Assembly: GCF_902506145.1 (NCBI RefSeq)
Contig: NZ_LR733520.1
Span: 964,640 to 1,028,639, forward strand
Length of the DNA: 64,000 bases
Direction of reading: 5' to 3'
Origin: Burkholderia sp. 8Y
GTDB taxonomy: Bacteria; Pseudomonadota; Gammaproteobacteria; Burkholderiales; Burkholderiaceae
This document shows positions 38,035-48,365 of the stretch, piece after piece. How positions within the stretch are numbered: position 1 is the stretch's first letter; each line of letters opens with the position of its first letter. The notes below the pieces were generated by a model. The model did not search any database. It was given only the letters and a program-made list of their open reading frames with translations, and had not been told where the DNA came from. The position numbers were made by a program, and so were the translations under genes.

Positions 38035-39336
38035 TTACCGCTGATCGAGCGGCTTTGCCTCACGCGGCGTCTGGCCGATAAACAACTGACGCGGACGGCC
38101 AATCTTCTGCTCGGGATCGGCAATCATCTCGTTCCACTGCGCGATCCAGCCGACGGTACGCGCCATCGCGAAGATGCAGGTGAACATGGACGTCGGAATG
38201 CCCAGCGCGCGCTGCACGATGCCCGAGTAGAAATCGACGTTCGGATACAGCTTGCGCGACACGAAGTATTCGTCTTCCAACGCGATCTTTTCCAGTTCCA
38301 TCGCGAGCTTGAAGAGCGGGTCGTCGTGCAGGCCGAGTTCGTTCAGCACTTCGTGGCACGTCTCGCGCATGAGCTTGGCGCGCGGATCGTAGTTCTTATA
38401 CACGCGGTGGCCGAAGCCCATCAGCTTCACGCCCGAATTCTTGTCCTTCACCTGCTTGATGAACTCGGGAATGTTGTCGACCGAGCCGATCTCTTCCAGC
38501 ATGTTCAGCGCGGCTTCGTTCGCGCCGCCGTGCGCCGGGCCCCACAAACACGCGATACCCGCCGCGATACACGCAAACGGATTCGCGCCCGACGAGCCCG
38601 CGAGCCGCACCGTGGACGTCGACGCGTTCTGCTCGTGGTCCGCGTGCAGGATCAGGATGCGGTCGAGCGCGCGCACCAGCACGTCGTTGACCTTGTACTC
38701 TTCGCACGGGTTCGAGAACATCATGTGCATGAAGTTCGCGCTGTACGAAAGCTCGTTGCGCGGATACACGAACGGCTGGCCGATGCTGAACTTGTACGCC
38801 ATCGCGACGAGCGTCGGCAGCTTCGCGATCATGCGGATCGCGGAGACTTCGCGGTGACGCGGGTCGTTGATGTTGAGCGAATCGTGATAGAACGCCGACA
38901 ACGCGCCGACCGCCGCCGTCAGCACGGCCATCGGATGCGCGTCGCGACGGAATCCGCGGAAGAAGAAGTGCATCTGCTCGTGCACCATCGTGTGACGCGT
39001 GACGGTGTCCACGAATTCCTTGTTTTGCGCGGCGTTCGGCAGTTCGCCCTTCAGCAGCAAGTAGCAGGTTTCGAGGAAGTCGGCGTTCACGGCCAGCTGT
39101 TCGATCGGGTAGCCGCGATACAGCAGCTCGCCCTTGTCACCGTCGATATACGTGATAGCGGAATTACACGCCGCCGTCGACATGAAGCCCGGGTCATACG
39201 TGAACTTGCCGGTCTGACCGTACAGCTTGCGGATGTCGATCACGTCCGGGCCCATCGTGCCCTTGTAGATCGGCATTTCGACGCTCGGCGAGTTGTCGCT
39301 GAACGATAGCGTGGCTTTAACATCTGACGGGGTCAT
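38035..39336 (-). CDS. gltA: Citrate synthase
   Basis: GltA condenses oxaloacetate and acetyl-CoA to citrate at the entry of the TCA cycle. The 433-residue type II enzyme has the catalytic histidines in [16 protein letters not shown] (about residue 265) and [14 protein letters not shown] (about 305), and [15 protein letters not shown] between them. The C-terminal aspartate region is present in [13 protein letters not shown]. It follows sdhE by 165 bases and ends at a strong hairpin. In relatives it sits just after the sdhCDAB-sdhE operon, which is mostly missing here. Confidence 0.98.
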   Translation of the reverse strand: MTPSDVKATLSFSDNSPSVEMPIYKGTMGPDVIDIRKLYGQTGKFTYDPGFMSTAACNSAITYIDGDKGELLYRGYPIEQLAVNADFLETCYLLLKGELPNAAQNKEFVDTVTRHTMVHEQMHFFFRGFRRDAHPMAVLTAAVGALSAFYHDSLNINDPRHREVSAIRMIAKLPTLVAMAYKFSIGQPFVYPRNELSYSANFMHMMFSNPCEEYKVNDVLVRALDRILILHADHEQNASTSTVRLAGSSGANPFACIAAGIACLWGPAHGGANEAALNMLEEIGSVDNIPEFIKQVKDKNSGVKLMGFGHRVYKNYDPRAKLMRETCHEVLNELGLHDDPLFKLAMELEKIALEDEYFVSRKLYPNVDFYSGIVQRALGIPTSMFTCIFAMARTVGWIAQWNEMIADPEQKIGRPRQLFIGQTPREAKPLDQR

Positions 39337-39501
39337 AGCAGATCCTCAATCGAAGTATGGATACAGGTTTTCGATAATTTGCACGACGGAAGCTGCGCGG
39401 CACGCTTAAGTAGCGCCGCGGGTGCTTTGGCTAGTTCGTCGCGTGGGTTCCGGCCCGGTTCGTACGCGTATTGTGCAAAACTCCCCGGATCTTTGCCGAA
39501 A

Positions 39502-39783
39502 TCACGCCGAGCGCAGCCACTGCAGCAGGCGCAGCACGTCCGGCGTGGCGAGATCGCCTTCCGGTTCGGTGCGCGCGAGCAGCAGGTCCATCAGTTCGTT
39601 GTCGCTCAGCTCCAGCAGGCGGGTCAAAGCGGCCACGTCGGCGTCGCTGAGGTCATGCTCATATCGGCTGAAAAAACGCTCGAAGATCAGATCGTTTTCC
39701 AGCAAGCCGCGCCGCGCGCGCCAGCGAAGACGCGCACGGCGAAGAGGGTCGGACTGATGCGAGTCGTCTTGCTTGTCGACCAT
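39502..39783 (-). CDS. sdhE: FAD assembly factor SdhE
   Basis: SdhE promotes covalent attachment of FAD to the succinate dehydrogenase flavoprotein SdhA. The start at 39783 gives 93 residues. The family RGxxE motif is seen as RGLLE (R25-E29), followed by the helical NDLIFERFF and SDNELMDLLLARTEPEGDL. In relatives it is the last gene of the sdhCDAB-E operon. Here only the 3' tail of sdhB precedes it, 14 bases upstream. Confidence 0.93.
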   Translation of the reverse strand: MVDKQDDSHQSDPLRRARLRWRARRGLLENDLIFERFFSRYEHDLSDADVAALTRLLELSDNELMDLLLARTEPEGDLATPDVLRLLQWLRSA

Positions 39784-39797
39784 GTCATCGTCCCTTG

Positions 39798-39970
39798 TCA
39801 AACCGCCCGCCGCACCAGCATTTCCCTGATCTTGCCGATGGCCTTGGTCGGGTTGAGACCCTTCGGGCACACATCGACGCAGTTCATGATCGTGTGGCAG
39901 CGGAACAGGCGATACGGGTCTTCCAGGTTGTCGAGACGCTCGCCGGTCGCCTGATCGCGGCTATCGGCGA
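39798..39970 (-). pseudogene. sdhB: sdhB 3' fragment, fused to truncated tonB
   Basis: Only the last ~57 codons of the succinate dehydrogenase iron-sulfur subunit are present. They run from [18 protein letters not shown] through the cysteine-rich block [20 protein letters not shown] to MLVRRAV and the stop. The N-terminal ferredoxin domain and all of sdhC, sdhD and sdhA are missing. Immediately upstream (about 39,965-39,975) the sequence switches to the tonB gene in another frame, with no IS or long repeat at the joint. As it stands this fragment cannot make a working SdhB. It is either a rearrangement scar, in which case another sdhB must exist, or an assembly artefact. Confidence 0.85.
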
Positions 39971-40443
39971 TAACGCGGGCATTCGTTCGAGGGCGCGGCG
40001 GGTTGTGCGGCGGTCTGCGCGGGTGCTGATGCAGCGGTCTGAGCGGGCGCCGAAGCAGCGTTCTGCGTGGGCTCGGGCGCGGGCGCGGCGATTGGCGACG
40101 GCGCTTGCGTCACCGGCATCGGCGCGGGCTTCGGCTCGATTTTGGGTTTGACCTTCGGCTGCGGCTGCGGCTGCGGCTTAGGCTTCGACACGGGCTGCGG
40201 CGTCGGCGGCGATTGAACCGCGACCGGCTGCGGCGCGGGCTGCGGCGTCTCGCTGATCAACTGGGCGGTGATCGCCCTGGCTTCGACGGGACGCGGCGGC
40301 GGTTCGTGGCGCATCGTCAGCGCGACGCCGAGCAGCCCCGCATGAATCGCGATTACAACCGCGCACGCGGCCGCCACGCGGGGATTCACGCTCGATGACG
40401 GCGTGGGCGGAAAAGCGGCGGGAGACGTGGTCGGGGACTGCAT
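39961..40443 (-). pseudogene. tonB: tonB N-terminal fragment lacking the TonB C-terminal domain
   Basis: The 160-residue reading frame begins like a TonB energy transducer: a polar N-terminus, one membrane anchor (AAACAVVIAIHAGLLGVALTM, about residues 24-44), then a long proline-rich periplasmic spacer with QPQPQPK- and AAPAQT-type repeats. It then stops at SNECPRYRR just after entering the sdhB fragment, where the ~80-residue receptor-binding domain should begin. Without that domain it cannot energise outer-membrane receptors. In relatives tonB is followed by exbB and exbD; neither is here. bfd lies upstream, as expected for the tonB neighbourhood. Confidence 0.82.
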
Positions 40444-40668
40444 TCTTGGACGTTATTTGAGAATCTGCTTGCCTGACGGCCCGTTTCGCTGACATCCCGA
40501 GCATGGGCTGAGCCGGGAAGGCGGCGGGCGAAGTCATTTACGAAGAAATCAAGAGCGCAATGAACAGGGGAGCCGCGCCATCTCATTCCCCTTGCGACAA
40601 CGTTCGATGGCTGACAGACGGTACTCCAGTTGGCTACCGGCGCGGCGCGGCCCAATGGCGCGGATGCG

Positions 40669-40893
40669 TCAGGCCGCTTGCCGCTCGTAGAACGTGACCG
40701 GCGCCGCCTGCACGCCGCAATGCGAGGCGCAGACGCCGCTTTGCGCCATGACATCGCGCACCGTTTCTTGGCATTTCCCGCAGCACATGGCGACGCCGAG
40801 TTCGAACTGCAGTTCGTCGAAAGTATCGACGCCGTCCGCGATGGCGGCGCGAATCTTCCGGTCGGACACTGACTTGCAGACACAGACGATCAT
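40669..40893 (-). CDS. bfd: Bacterioferritin-associated ferredoxin
   Basis: Bfd is a small [2Fe-2S] ferredoxin that releases iron from bacterioferritin under iron shortage. The 74-residue protein has cluster cysteines in MIVCVCKS (C4, C6) and AMCCGKCQETV (C38, C41). A Fur box lies 27 bases upstream of the start, so it should be induced by iron starvation. It neighbours tonB and is followed upstream by murI and bfr, giving a coherent iron-handling neighbourhood. Confidence 0.94.
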   Translation of the reverse strand: MIVCVCKSVSDRKIRAAIADGVDTFDELQFELGVAMCCGKCQETVRDVMAQSGVCASHCGVQAAPVTFYERQAA

Positions 40894-40919
40894 GATTTCT
40901 CGCGATAGCTTCCGTTAAT

Positions 40920-40938
40920 GCGAATTATTATCATTCGC
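40920..40938 (-). promoter_or_regulatory. Fur box upstream of bfd
   Basis: The 19-base site GCGAATGATAATAATTCGC on the minus strand matches 14 of 19 positions of the consensus GATAATGATAATCATTATC and is a near-palindrome (GCGAAT/ATTCGC arms). It lies 27 bases before the bfd start. Confidence 0.8.
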
Positions 40939-41097
40939 GGAAGCGCGCTTGGCAAGTGGAGGTCGGTGTTTTTTGTAACTGGATGCGGCAGTTAGCCGGT
41001 TCGTTCTTCCGAGCCTTGCTGGGCGGGGCAATGCGGCGTTTCGGGACCGCAGGCAATGGAAGAACCCCTGGCGCGCTGTGGTTTTTGGACGAGCGAG

Positions 41098-41952
41098 TTA
41101 CGCCGACGCGATGTCGACGTGCCGCACCTTCGCGTCGATTTGCAGCAGCGAGGCCGCGAGCTGCCGCTGGGATTCGCCGTCGGCGGTCGAATAGAAGCGC
41201 GGAGCCGTTTCCAATGACGGATCAGCGTTGCGCAGCCCGCTGGCGTCGAGCAGACGTTCAAGCTGCCGCGCCACGGCAACGCTCGTATCGACGATATGGA
41301 GGCGCTCGCCGGCGATTTCGCGGATCGCGCGGTCGAGAAACGGGTAGTGCGTGCAGCCGAGCACGAGCGTGTCGGCGCCCGCGTCGAGCATGGGCTTCAC
41401 ATAGCTTTCGAGCAGCGCCATGAGTTCGGGCGACGACGTGTCGCACCGTTCGACCGCCTGCACCAGTCCGTGCCCCGGCTGGCAGATGAAGCGGCAATTG
41501 CCGGCATAGCGGTCCAACAGGGACTGGAAGCGCGCGCTGCGCAGCGTCACCTGCGTGGCGAGCACGCCGACCACGCCGGTTTTCGACACCGCCGCCGCCG
41601 GCTTCACGCCCGGCTCGACGCCGACGAGCGGGATCGAGAGCCGCTCGCGCACGTGCGCGATGGATTGCGCCGTCGCCGTGTTGCACGCGACGACGAGCGC
41701 CTTCGCGCCTTGCCCGACGAGCCATTCGCCGATGGCGGTCGTGCGCCCGGTGATGAACGCGTCGTCGCGCTCGCCGTAGGGCGCGTGCAGCGAGTCGGCC
41801 ACGTAGATCAGCCGCTCGTGCGGCAGCACGGCGCGCACCGCGCGCAGCACGGACAGACCGCCCAGACCGGAATCGAAGATGCCGACCGGGGCGCTGGCGC
41901 GAGCCGGCGCGCGCACGGGCGAGGCAATAGGGGATGCGACGACAGCGGACAT
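41098..41952 (-). CDS. murI: Glutamate racemase
   Basis: MurI interconverts L- and D-glutamate for peptidoglycan synthesis. The 284-residue protein has both catalytic cysteine segments: VVACNTATAQ (about residue 85) and LGCTHYPFLD (about 200), with the GIFDSGLGGLSVL substrate loop near residue 24. It starts 14 bases after the bfr stop, so the two may be co-transcribed, an arrangement seen in related genomes. Confidence 0.96.
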   Translation of the reverse strand: MSAVVASPIASPVRAPARASAPVGIFDSGLGGLSVLRAVRAVLPHERLIYVADSLHAPYGERDDAFITGRTTAIGEWLVGQGAKALVVACNTATAQSIAHVRERLSIPLVGVEPGVKPAAAVSKTGVVGVLATQVTLRSARFQSLLDRYAGNCRFICQPGHGLVQAVERCDTSSPELMALLESYVKPMLDAGADTLVLGCTHYPFLDRAIREIAGERLHIVDTSVAVARQLERLLDASGLRNADPSLETAPRFYSTADGESQRQLAASLLQIDAKVRHVDIASA

Positions 41953-41966
41953 CGGTTACTGGCGGC

Positions 41967-42440
41967 TTATTGCTCGCCCATCATGCTTTGCTGATAGTTC
42001 TGGATGCCGACCTTCTCGATCAGGTCCAGCTGCGTTTCCAGCCAGTCGATGTGCTCTTCCGTGTCGTTCAGGATCTTGTCGAAGATATCGCGCGAAACGT
42101 AGTCGCGCACCGACTCGCAATACGCGATGGCTTCCTTGCACGTGGACTGCGAAATCTGCTCCAGCTTCAGATCGCACTCCATGATTTCCTTGGTTTCTTC
42201 GCCGATCAGCAGCTTGTGCAGGTCTTGCAGGTTTGGCAGGCCGTCGAGCATGAACACGCGCTGGATGAGCCAGTCGGCATGCTTCATCTCGCCGATGGAC
42301 TCGTCGTATTCGTGCTTGTTCAGTTGCTCGAGGCCCCAATGCTTGTACATCCGGGCGTGCAGGAAGTATTGATTGATCGCAGTCAGCTCGTTCTTCAACT
42401 GCGTGTTCAGATATTCGATGACTTTCGCGTCGCCTTGCAT
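41967..42440 (-). CDS. bfr: Bacterioferritin
   Basis: Bfr forms a 24-subunit iron-storage cage with haem at subunit interfaces. The 157-residue protein has ferroxidase ligands E18, E51, H54, E94 and H130, and the haem ligand M52 (in IGEMKHADW). Position 127, a Glu in E. coli Bfr, is Thr here (NDTEEHIDW), with Glu at 128 and 129; this may be a family variant. The start at 42440 was chosen by the [12 protein letters not shown] opening and matches the family length. bfd and murI are neighbours. Confidence 0.95.
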   Translation of the reverse strand: MQGDAKVIEYLNTQLKNELTAINQYFLHARMYKHWGLEQLNKHEYDESIGEMKHADWLIQRVFMLDGLPNLQDLHKLLIGEETKEIMECDLKLEQISQSTCKEAIAYCESVRDYVSRDIFDKILNDTEEHIDWLETQLDLIEKVGIQNYQQSMMGEQ

Positions 42441-42577
42441 GAGTGTCCTTGTTCCGGGCGTGTGAGCATGGGGGAAAGATAAACCTTGGGCATCGGCCTG
42501 CCAAGGTTGAGAGGAAATTTTTGTTCCGCCCGAAAGCGAGCGTGAAACGCTTTCTCCGAGCGCGGCGTTGCAAAGAA

Positions 42578-42600
42578 AAAGCCGGGCGCGGCCCGGCTTT
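42578..42600 (-). terminator. Intrinsic terminator of the fumarase gene
   Basis: AAAGCCGGGC and GCCCGGCTTT form a perfect 10-bp stem with a GCG loop, and the minus strand continues TTTTTCTTTG. It lies 69 bases after the fumarase stop and upstream of bfr. Confidence 0.85.
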
Positions 42601-42669
42601 CCGACCGCACGGCGCCGATCACGGGCCGAGCACGCGCCGATCACGCGCCATGCGGTCCGCGTCCGATGC

Positions 42670-44193
42670 CTACGCCGTGGCGACCGGAATCTTGCCGATC
42701 TTCGCCTGCCATTCAGCGGGGCCGGTCTTGTGAACCGACGTGCCGTTCGAATCGACGGCGACCGTCACCGGCATGTCCTTCACGTCGAACTCGTAGATCG
42801 CTTCCATGCCGAGGTCTTCGAACGCGAGCACCTTCGCCCCGCGGATCGCCTTCGACACGAGATACGCCGCGCCGCCCACGGCCATCAGGTACGCGGCCTT
42901 GTGCTTCTTGATCGCCTCGATGGCGACCGGGCCGCGCTCCGCTTTGCCGATCATCGAGATGAGGCCGGTCTGCGCGAGCATCGTCTCGGTGAACTTGTCC
43001 ATGCGCGTGGCCGTGGTCGGGCCTGCGGGGCCGACGGCTTCGTCGCGCACCGGATCGACCGGGCCGACGTAGAAGATCACGCGGTTCGTGAAATCGACCG
43101 GCAGCTTTTCGCCCTTGGCGAGCATGTCGGCGATGCGCTTGTGCGCCGCGTCGCGCCCCGTCAGCATCTTGCCCGACAGCAGCAGCGTCTGGCCCGGCTT
43201 CCACGACGCGACTTCTTCCGGCGTCAGCGTGTTCAGGTCGACGCGCTTGCTCGTCTCCGTGTTCGGCTGCCACGTGACCTTCGGCCATGCGTCGAGCGGC
43301 GGCGCGTCGAGCTTGGCTGCCCCGGAGCCGTCGAGCGTGAAGTGCGCGTGGCGCGTCGCGGCGCAGTTCGGGATGATCGCGATGGGCTTGCTCGCCGCGT
43401 GCGTCGGTGCGGCCATGATCTTGACGTCGAGCACGGTGGACAAGCCGCCGAGACCCTGCGCGCCGATGCCGAGCGCGTTCACTTTCTCGTGCAGTTCCAC
43501 GCGCAGTTCCTCGATCCAGTCCTGCGGCCCGCGCGCGATGATGTCCTGAATGTCGATGGGGTCCATCAGCGATTCCTTCGCCATCACCATCGCCTTTTCA
43601 GCCGTGCCGCCGATGCCGATTCCGAGCATGCCGGGCGGACACCAGCCCGCGCCCATCGTCGGCACGGTCTTGAGAATCCAGTCGACGATCGAATCCGACG
43701 GATTCAGCATCGCGAACTTGGATTTGTTCTCGGAGCCGCCGCCCTTCGCCGCGACCTGCACGTCGACCTTGTCGCCCGGCACGATCTCGTAATGGATCAC
43801 GGCCGGCGTGTTGTCCTTCGTGTTCTTGCGCGCGCCTTCGGGCGGGCTCACGATCGACGCGCGCAGCACGTTGTCCGGGTTCAGATACCCGCGGCGCACG
43901 CCCTCGTTGATCATGTCGGTGACGCTCATCGTCGCACCGTCCCATCGCACGTCCATGCCCACCTTCACGAACACCGTGACGATGCCCGTGTCCTGACAGA
44001 TCGGCCGCTTGCCTTCGGCGCACATGCGGCTGTTGGTCAGGATCTGCGCGATCGCATCCTTCGCGGCGGGGCTTTCTTCCAGCTCGTACGCGCGGCCGAG
44101 CGCCTGAATATAGTCGAGCGGATGGTAGTAGCTGATGTACTGCAGAGAATCGGCGATGCTCTGAATCAGGTCTTCTTGCTTGATGACGGTCAT
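42670..44193 (-). CDS. Class I (iron-sulfur) fumarate hydratase
   Basis: This enzyme interconverts fumarate and malate in the TCA cycle with an oxygen-sensitive [4Fe-4S] cluster. The 507-residue protein carries the N-terminal cluster region with [20 protein letters not shown] (about residue 57), [15 protein letters not shown] (about 188) and [11 protein letters not shown] (about 280). The C-terminal domain has [16 protein letters not shown]. It resembles fumA/fumB of enterics. It ends at a hairpin and begins 48 bases after the remnant yqhA gene. Confidence 0.94.
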   Translation of the reverse strand: MTVIKQEDLIQSIADSLQYISYYHPLDYIQALGRAYELEESPAAKDAIAQILTNSRMCAEGKRPICQDTGIVTVFVKVGMDVRWDGATMSVTDMINEGVRRGYLNPDNVLRASIVSPPEGARKNTKDNTPAVIHYEIVPGDKVDVQVAAKGGGSENKSKFAMLNPSDSIVDWILKTVPTMGAGWCPPGMLGIGIGGTAEKAMVMAKESLMDPIDIQDIIARGPQDWIEELRVELHEKVNALGIGAQGLGGLSTVLDVKIMAAPTHAASKPIAIIPNCAATRHAHFTLDGSGAAKLDAPPLDAWPKVTWQPNTETSKRVDLNTLTPEEVASWKPGQTLLLSGKMLTGRDAAHKRIADMLAKGEKLPVDFTNRVIFYVGPVDPVRDEAVGPAGPTTATRMDKFTETMLAQTGLISMIGKAERGPVAIEAIKKHKAAYLMAVGGAAYLVSKAIRGAKVLAFEDLGMEAIYEFDVKDMPVTVAVDSNGTSVHKTGPAEWQAKIGKIPVATA

Positions 44194-44241
44194 GGCTTGG
44201 GCTCTGGGGGACGAAAGACTGCCTGCGTTCTCTTTGACGCT

Positions 44242-44412
44242 CTAGTGGAGTGCGCTTCTGGGTATGGCGTTTCGGGGCAAGACGTTCTGCGCGACGCTCA
44301 GACCGAAATACGGCGGCACCGGCAACCAGCGGCTCATGAAGATGAATCTCGACAGCGCCTTCATCGTGCCGGATTGCGCGGGCGAATCGGGGAAGTGCTT
44401 GGGAGCGGACAT
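44242..44412 (-). pseudogene. yqhA-like (UPF0114/TIGR00645) membrane protein, 3'-truncated
   Basis: A 56-codon frame begins MSAPKHFPDSPAQSGTMKAL and continues SRFIFMSRWLPVPPYFGLSV, which matches the first membrane segment of the UPF0114 (YqhA) family. After AQNVL it runs into an unrelated short tail and stops. The family is normally about 160-190 residues with three or four helices, but only 48 bases remain before fumarase, so the rest of the gene has been deleted. In relatives a gene of this family often neighbours the class I fumarase. No function is retained. Confidence 0.55.
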
Positions 44413-44609
44413 GGGCAGCGTGTCGGTCGAACGGTCGGCTATGAATCGGGTCTTGTGAGCGTGCAACGGGCTGTTACGGGCTGCTGGCTGTTCCCGGCGC
44501 TTGACGGGCGCTTGATAGGCGCGGACACCGTGCTCGTGCGGGAAAGCCCGGTATTGTAGCGCGTCGCGGGGTGCCGCTGCCCGAACGCAGCGACGGCCAA
44601 TGCGCGCGG

Positions 44610-45548
44610 CTACACGCCGCTTTCGCGACTCTCGCGTGCGTCGTGCTTCTCGCGCTTGTCGCGGCTCGCGGGCGTCCGGCGCTTCAGGCTCGCCAGAACG
44701 ATGCCGGCCATCACGCACGCGAGCGCCACGCCATGCGCGATCGTCGGCCGTTCTCCGAGGAACGCGATGCCGTAGAGCGCCGCCGCGATCGGCAGGACGG
44801 CGGAGAAGACGCCCGCCAGGCTGCCGGCCACGTGGCGGATGCCCTTCATCCAGAGCCAGAACGAGAACACGCTCGCCGAAAGCGCATACCAGCCGACGAG
44901 TGCCCACGTCACCCAGCCGACGCCGCGCCAGTCGAACGCCAGTGCGGACGGCAGCCCGAGCGGCAGCATCAGAAGAAAGCCCAGGCCGTGCGTGTACGCG
45001 CAGATGTCGATGGCGGGCAGCGTCTGCGTGAGCCGCCGCGACAGGATCACGTAGAGCGATTCGCAGCACACCGCGCCGACCACCATCAGATTGCCCGAGA
45101 GCGACGCGCCGCCACGATCCGCGCCGCCGCCGCTTTGCGCGACGTTGATGACGACGACGCCGGCCACCGCCAGCGCGATCGAAACGAACGCCCGTCCGCC
45201 CGGCTTTTCTTTGAGGAAGACCCACGCGAAGAGCGCGACGACGGCGGGCATGGTGCTCGTGATGACGCCGGCCGCGACCGCGCTCGTGCGCGCGACGCCG
45301 TTGAGCATCAGGAGCGTGAAGCCGAAGGTGCCGAAGAGCGCCTGCAGGAAGAGGTTGATCCACTCGGCGCGCGCCACGCGCTTCATCTTCGACGGACGCA
45401 AGAGCGGCCAGAGCACCGCGAGCGCGATGACGAAGCGCAGCAGCGCGAAGAGCGGTACCGGCACCGACGCGACGATCGACTTGCCAATGCCGACGTTGCT
45501 TCCGACGAGCAGCATCGACGCGATGAGATAGAGGGCGTAGCGATTCAA
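44610..45548 (-). CDS. EamA/DMT-family drug-metabolite transporter
   Basis: This inner-membrane transporter has ten predicted helices arranged as two EamA repeats. The TTG at 45548 (NRYALYLIASMLLVGSN) is the most natural start, giving about 312 residues. An ATG at 45659 adds 37 unconvincing residues, and the TTG lacks a good ribosome binding site, so this is uncertain. Characteristic blocks are ALLRFVIALAVLWPL and GVITSTMPAVVALFAWVFLKEK in repeat one and ALYGIAFLGERPTIAHGVAL in repeat two. Such exporters move amino acids or other metabolites; the substrate is unknown. It diverges from acs. Confidence 0.82.
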   Translation of the reverse strand: MNRYALYLIASMLLVGSNVGIGKSIVASVPVPLFALLRFVIALAVLWPLLRPSKMKRVARAEWINLFLQALFGTFGFTLLMLNGVARTSAVAAGVITSTMPAVVALFAWVFLKEKPGGRAFVSIALAVAGVVVINVAQSGGGADRGGASLSGNLMVVGAVCCESLYVILSRRLTQTLPAIDICAYTHGLGFLLMLPLGLPSALAFDWRGVGWVTWALVGWYALSASVFSFWLWMKGIRHVAGSLAGVFSAVLPIAAALYGIAFLGERPTIAHGVALACVMAGIVLASLKRRTPASRDKREKHDARESRESGV

Positions 45549-45928
45549 GCTGTGATTTCGTCGGCGGACGCACGACAAGCGCGCGGCGAGTTCAGTTAGG
45601 ATTGTGGGGACGCATTGTAGAAGCCGTGCCGACTCCGTGTATACCCCGTGCCGCAGCACGCGGCCGCGTAAGAAGCGGGTAAGTTGAGCGGCATATCTTG
45701 ATATTCATGCGGGCTGCAATGGGTCGGCGAGCGCGGTCTTCCAACGAAGCGCGCTGGCAAGTATGAAGGACCGGAGTTCCGCCGCGTAGCGGGTCCGGTG
45801 AAAGGAGACAGGGTTCGGCGAAAAACGCTTCGCGCGTTGCGCTTTCGAACCTCAATAACATGCGGCGTGCCCGCCTCGAGCGTCAAGCGCGCCGCCGGCT
45901 TTTGGAATCACCATCGGAGGGGTTGTCG
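45549..45928. other. Divergent promoter and structured leader of acs
   Basis: The 380 bases between the EamA gene and acs contain two strong hairpins on the plus strand. The first (45770-45799) is a nested stem with ACCGGA/TCCGGT and CCGC/GCGG. The second (45812-45851) has GGTTCG/CGAACC arms with an inner GCG/CGC and AACGC/GCGTT stem. They are joined by GAAAGGAGACAG and precede the acs start by about 78 bases. There is no T-run, so a structured 5' leader is possible. No known riboswitch motif was recognised. Confidence 0.5.
45770..45851 (+). promoter_or_regulatory. Two-hairpin 5' leader element upstream of acs
   Basis: Two consecutive stem-loops (45770-45799 and 45812-45851) with a purine-rich linker lie in the presumed acs leader. 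The second stem has six plus three plus five paired positions. The arrangement could regulate acs translation or stability. It is unassigned and was found by eye. Confidence 0.4.
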
Positions 45929-47911
<1,983 letters not shown>

Positions 47912-48005
47912 GCCTGCCGCACGCGACCGCCGCCAGATAGGCGGCGGTCGATCCCCGGCGGTCGATCCCGATTGCCGATGCCACGCGGTTTTGGTACATA
48001 ACCGC

Positions 48006-48365
48006 ATGGTCACGCCGCCCGCCGATCCGCTCACTTCCACGCTTGCCTCGCCGCCGCGCGTGTCGGCGGCAGCCGCGCGCGCGCATCGCGCGTACTGGCG
48101 CTTCAATGTCGCGCTGATCGCGGTGCTGCTTGCCGTCGGATTCGTGGTCTCGTTCTGCGTGCCGCTTTTCGCGCAACGGCTGCAGCACGCGCGCATCGTT
48201 GGCTTTCCGCTGCCGTTCTTCTTCGGCGCGCAGGGCGCGATCCTCGTCTACGTGACGCTGATCGCCGTCTATATCGTGTTGATGCAGCTTGCCGATGCGC
48301 GCCTGCTGCGCGCCGTCGGCGAGGCGAGCGCGGCCGATGGCCCGCCCGACGACGCGCCGCGATGA
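48006..48365 (+). CDS. DUF4212 small subunit of a sodium/solute symporter
   Basis: The 119-residue protein has two membrane helices (FNVALIAVLLAVGFVVSFCV and GFPLPFFFGAQGAILVYVTL, about residues 35-55 and 75-95) and matches the DUF4212 family, the small partner of a sodium/solute symporter. The stop overlaps the symporter ATG by four bases (ATGA), so the two are coupled. It lies about 95 bases after acs. Confidence 0.88.
   Translation: MVTPPADPLTSTLASPPRVSAAAARAHRAYWRFNVALIAVLLAVGFVVSFCVPLFAQRLQHARIVGFPLPFFFGAQGAILVYVTLIAVYIVLMQLADARLLRAVGEASAADGPPDDAPR

Noticed and set aside
42568..44559. 663-codon open frame antisense to fumarase
   Set aside because: It is opposite a class I fumarase with all motifs and has no recognisable domain.
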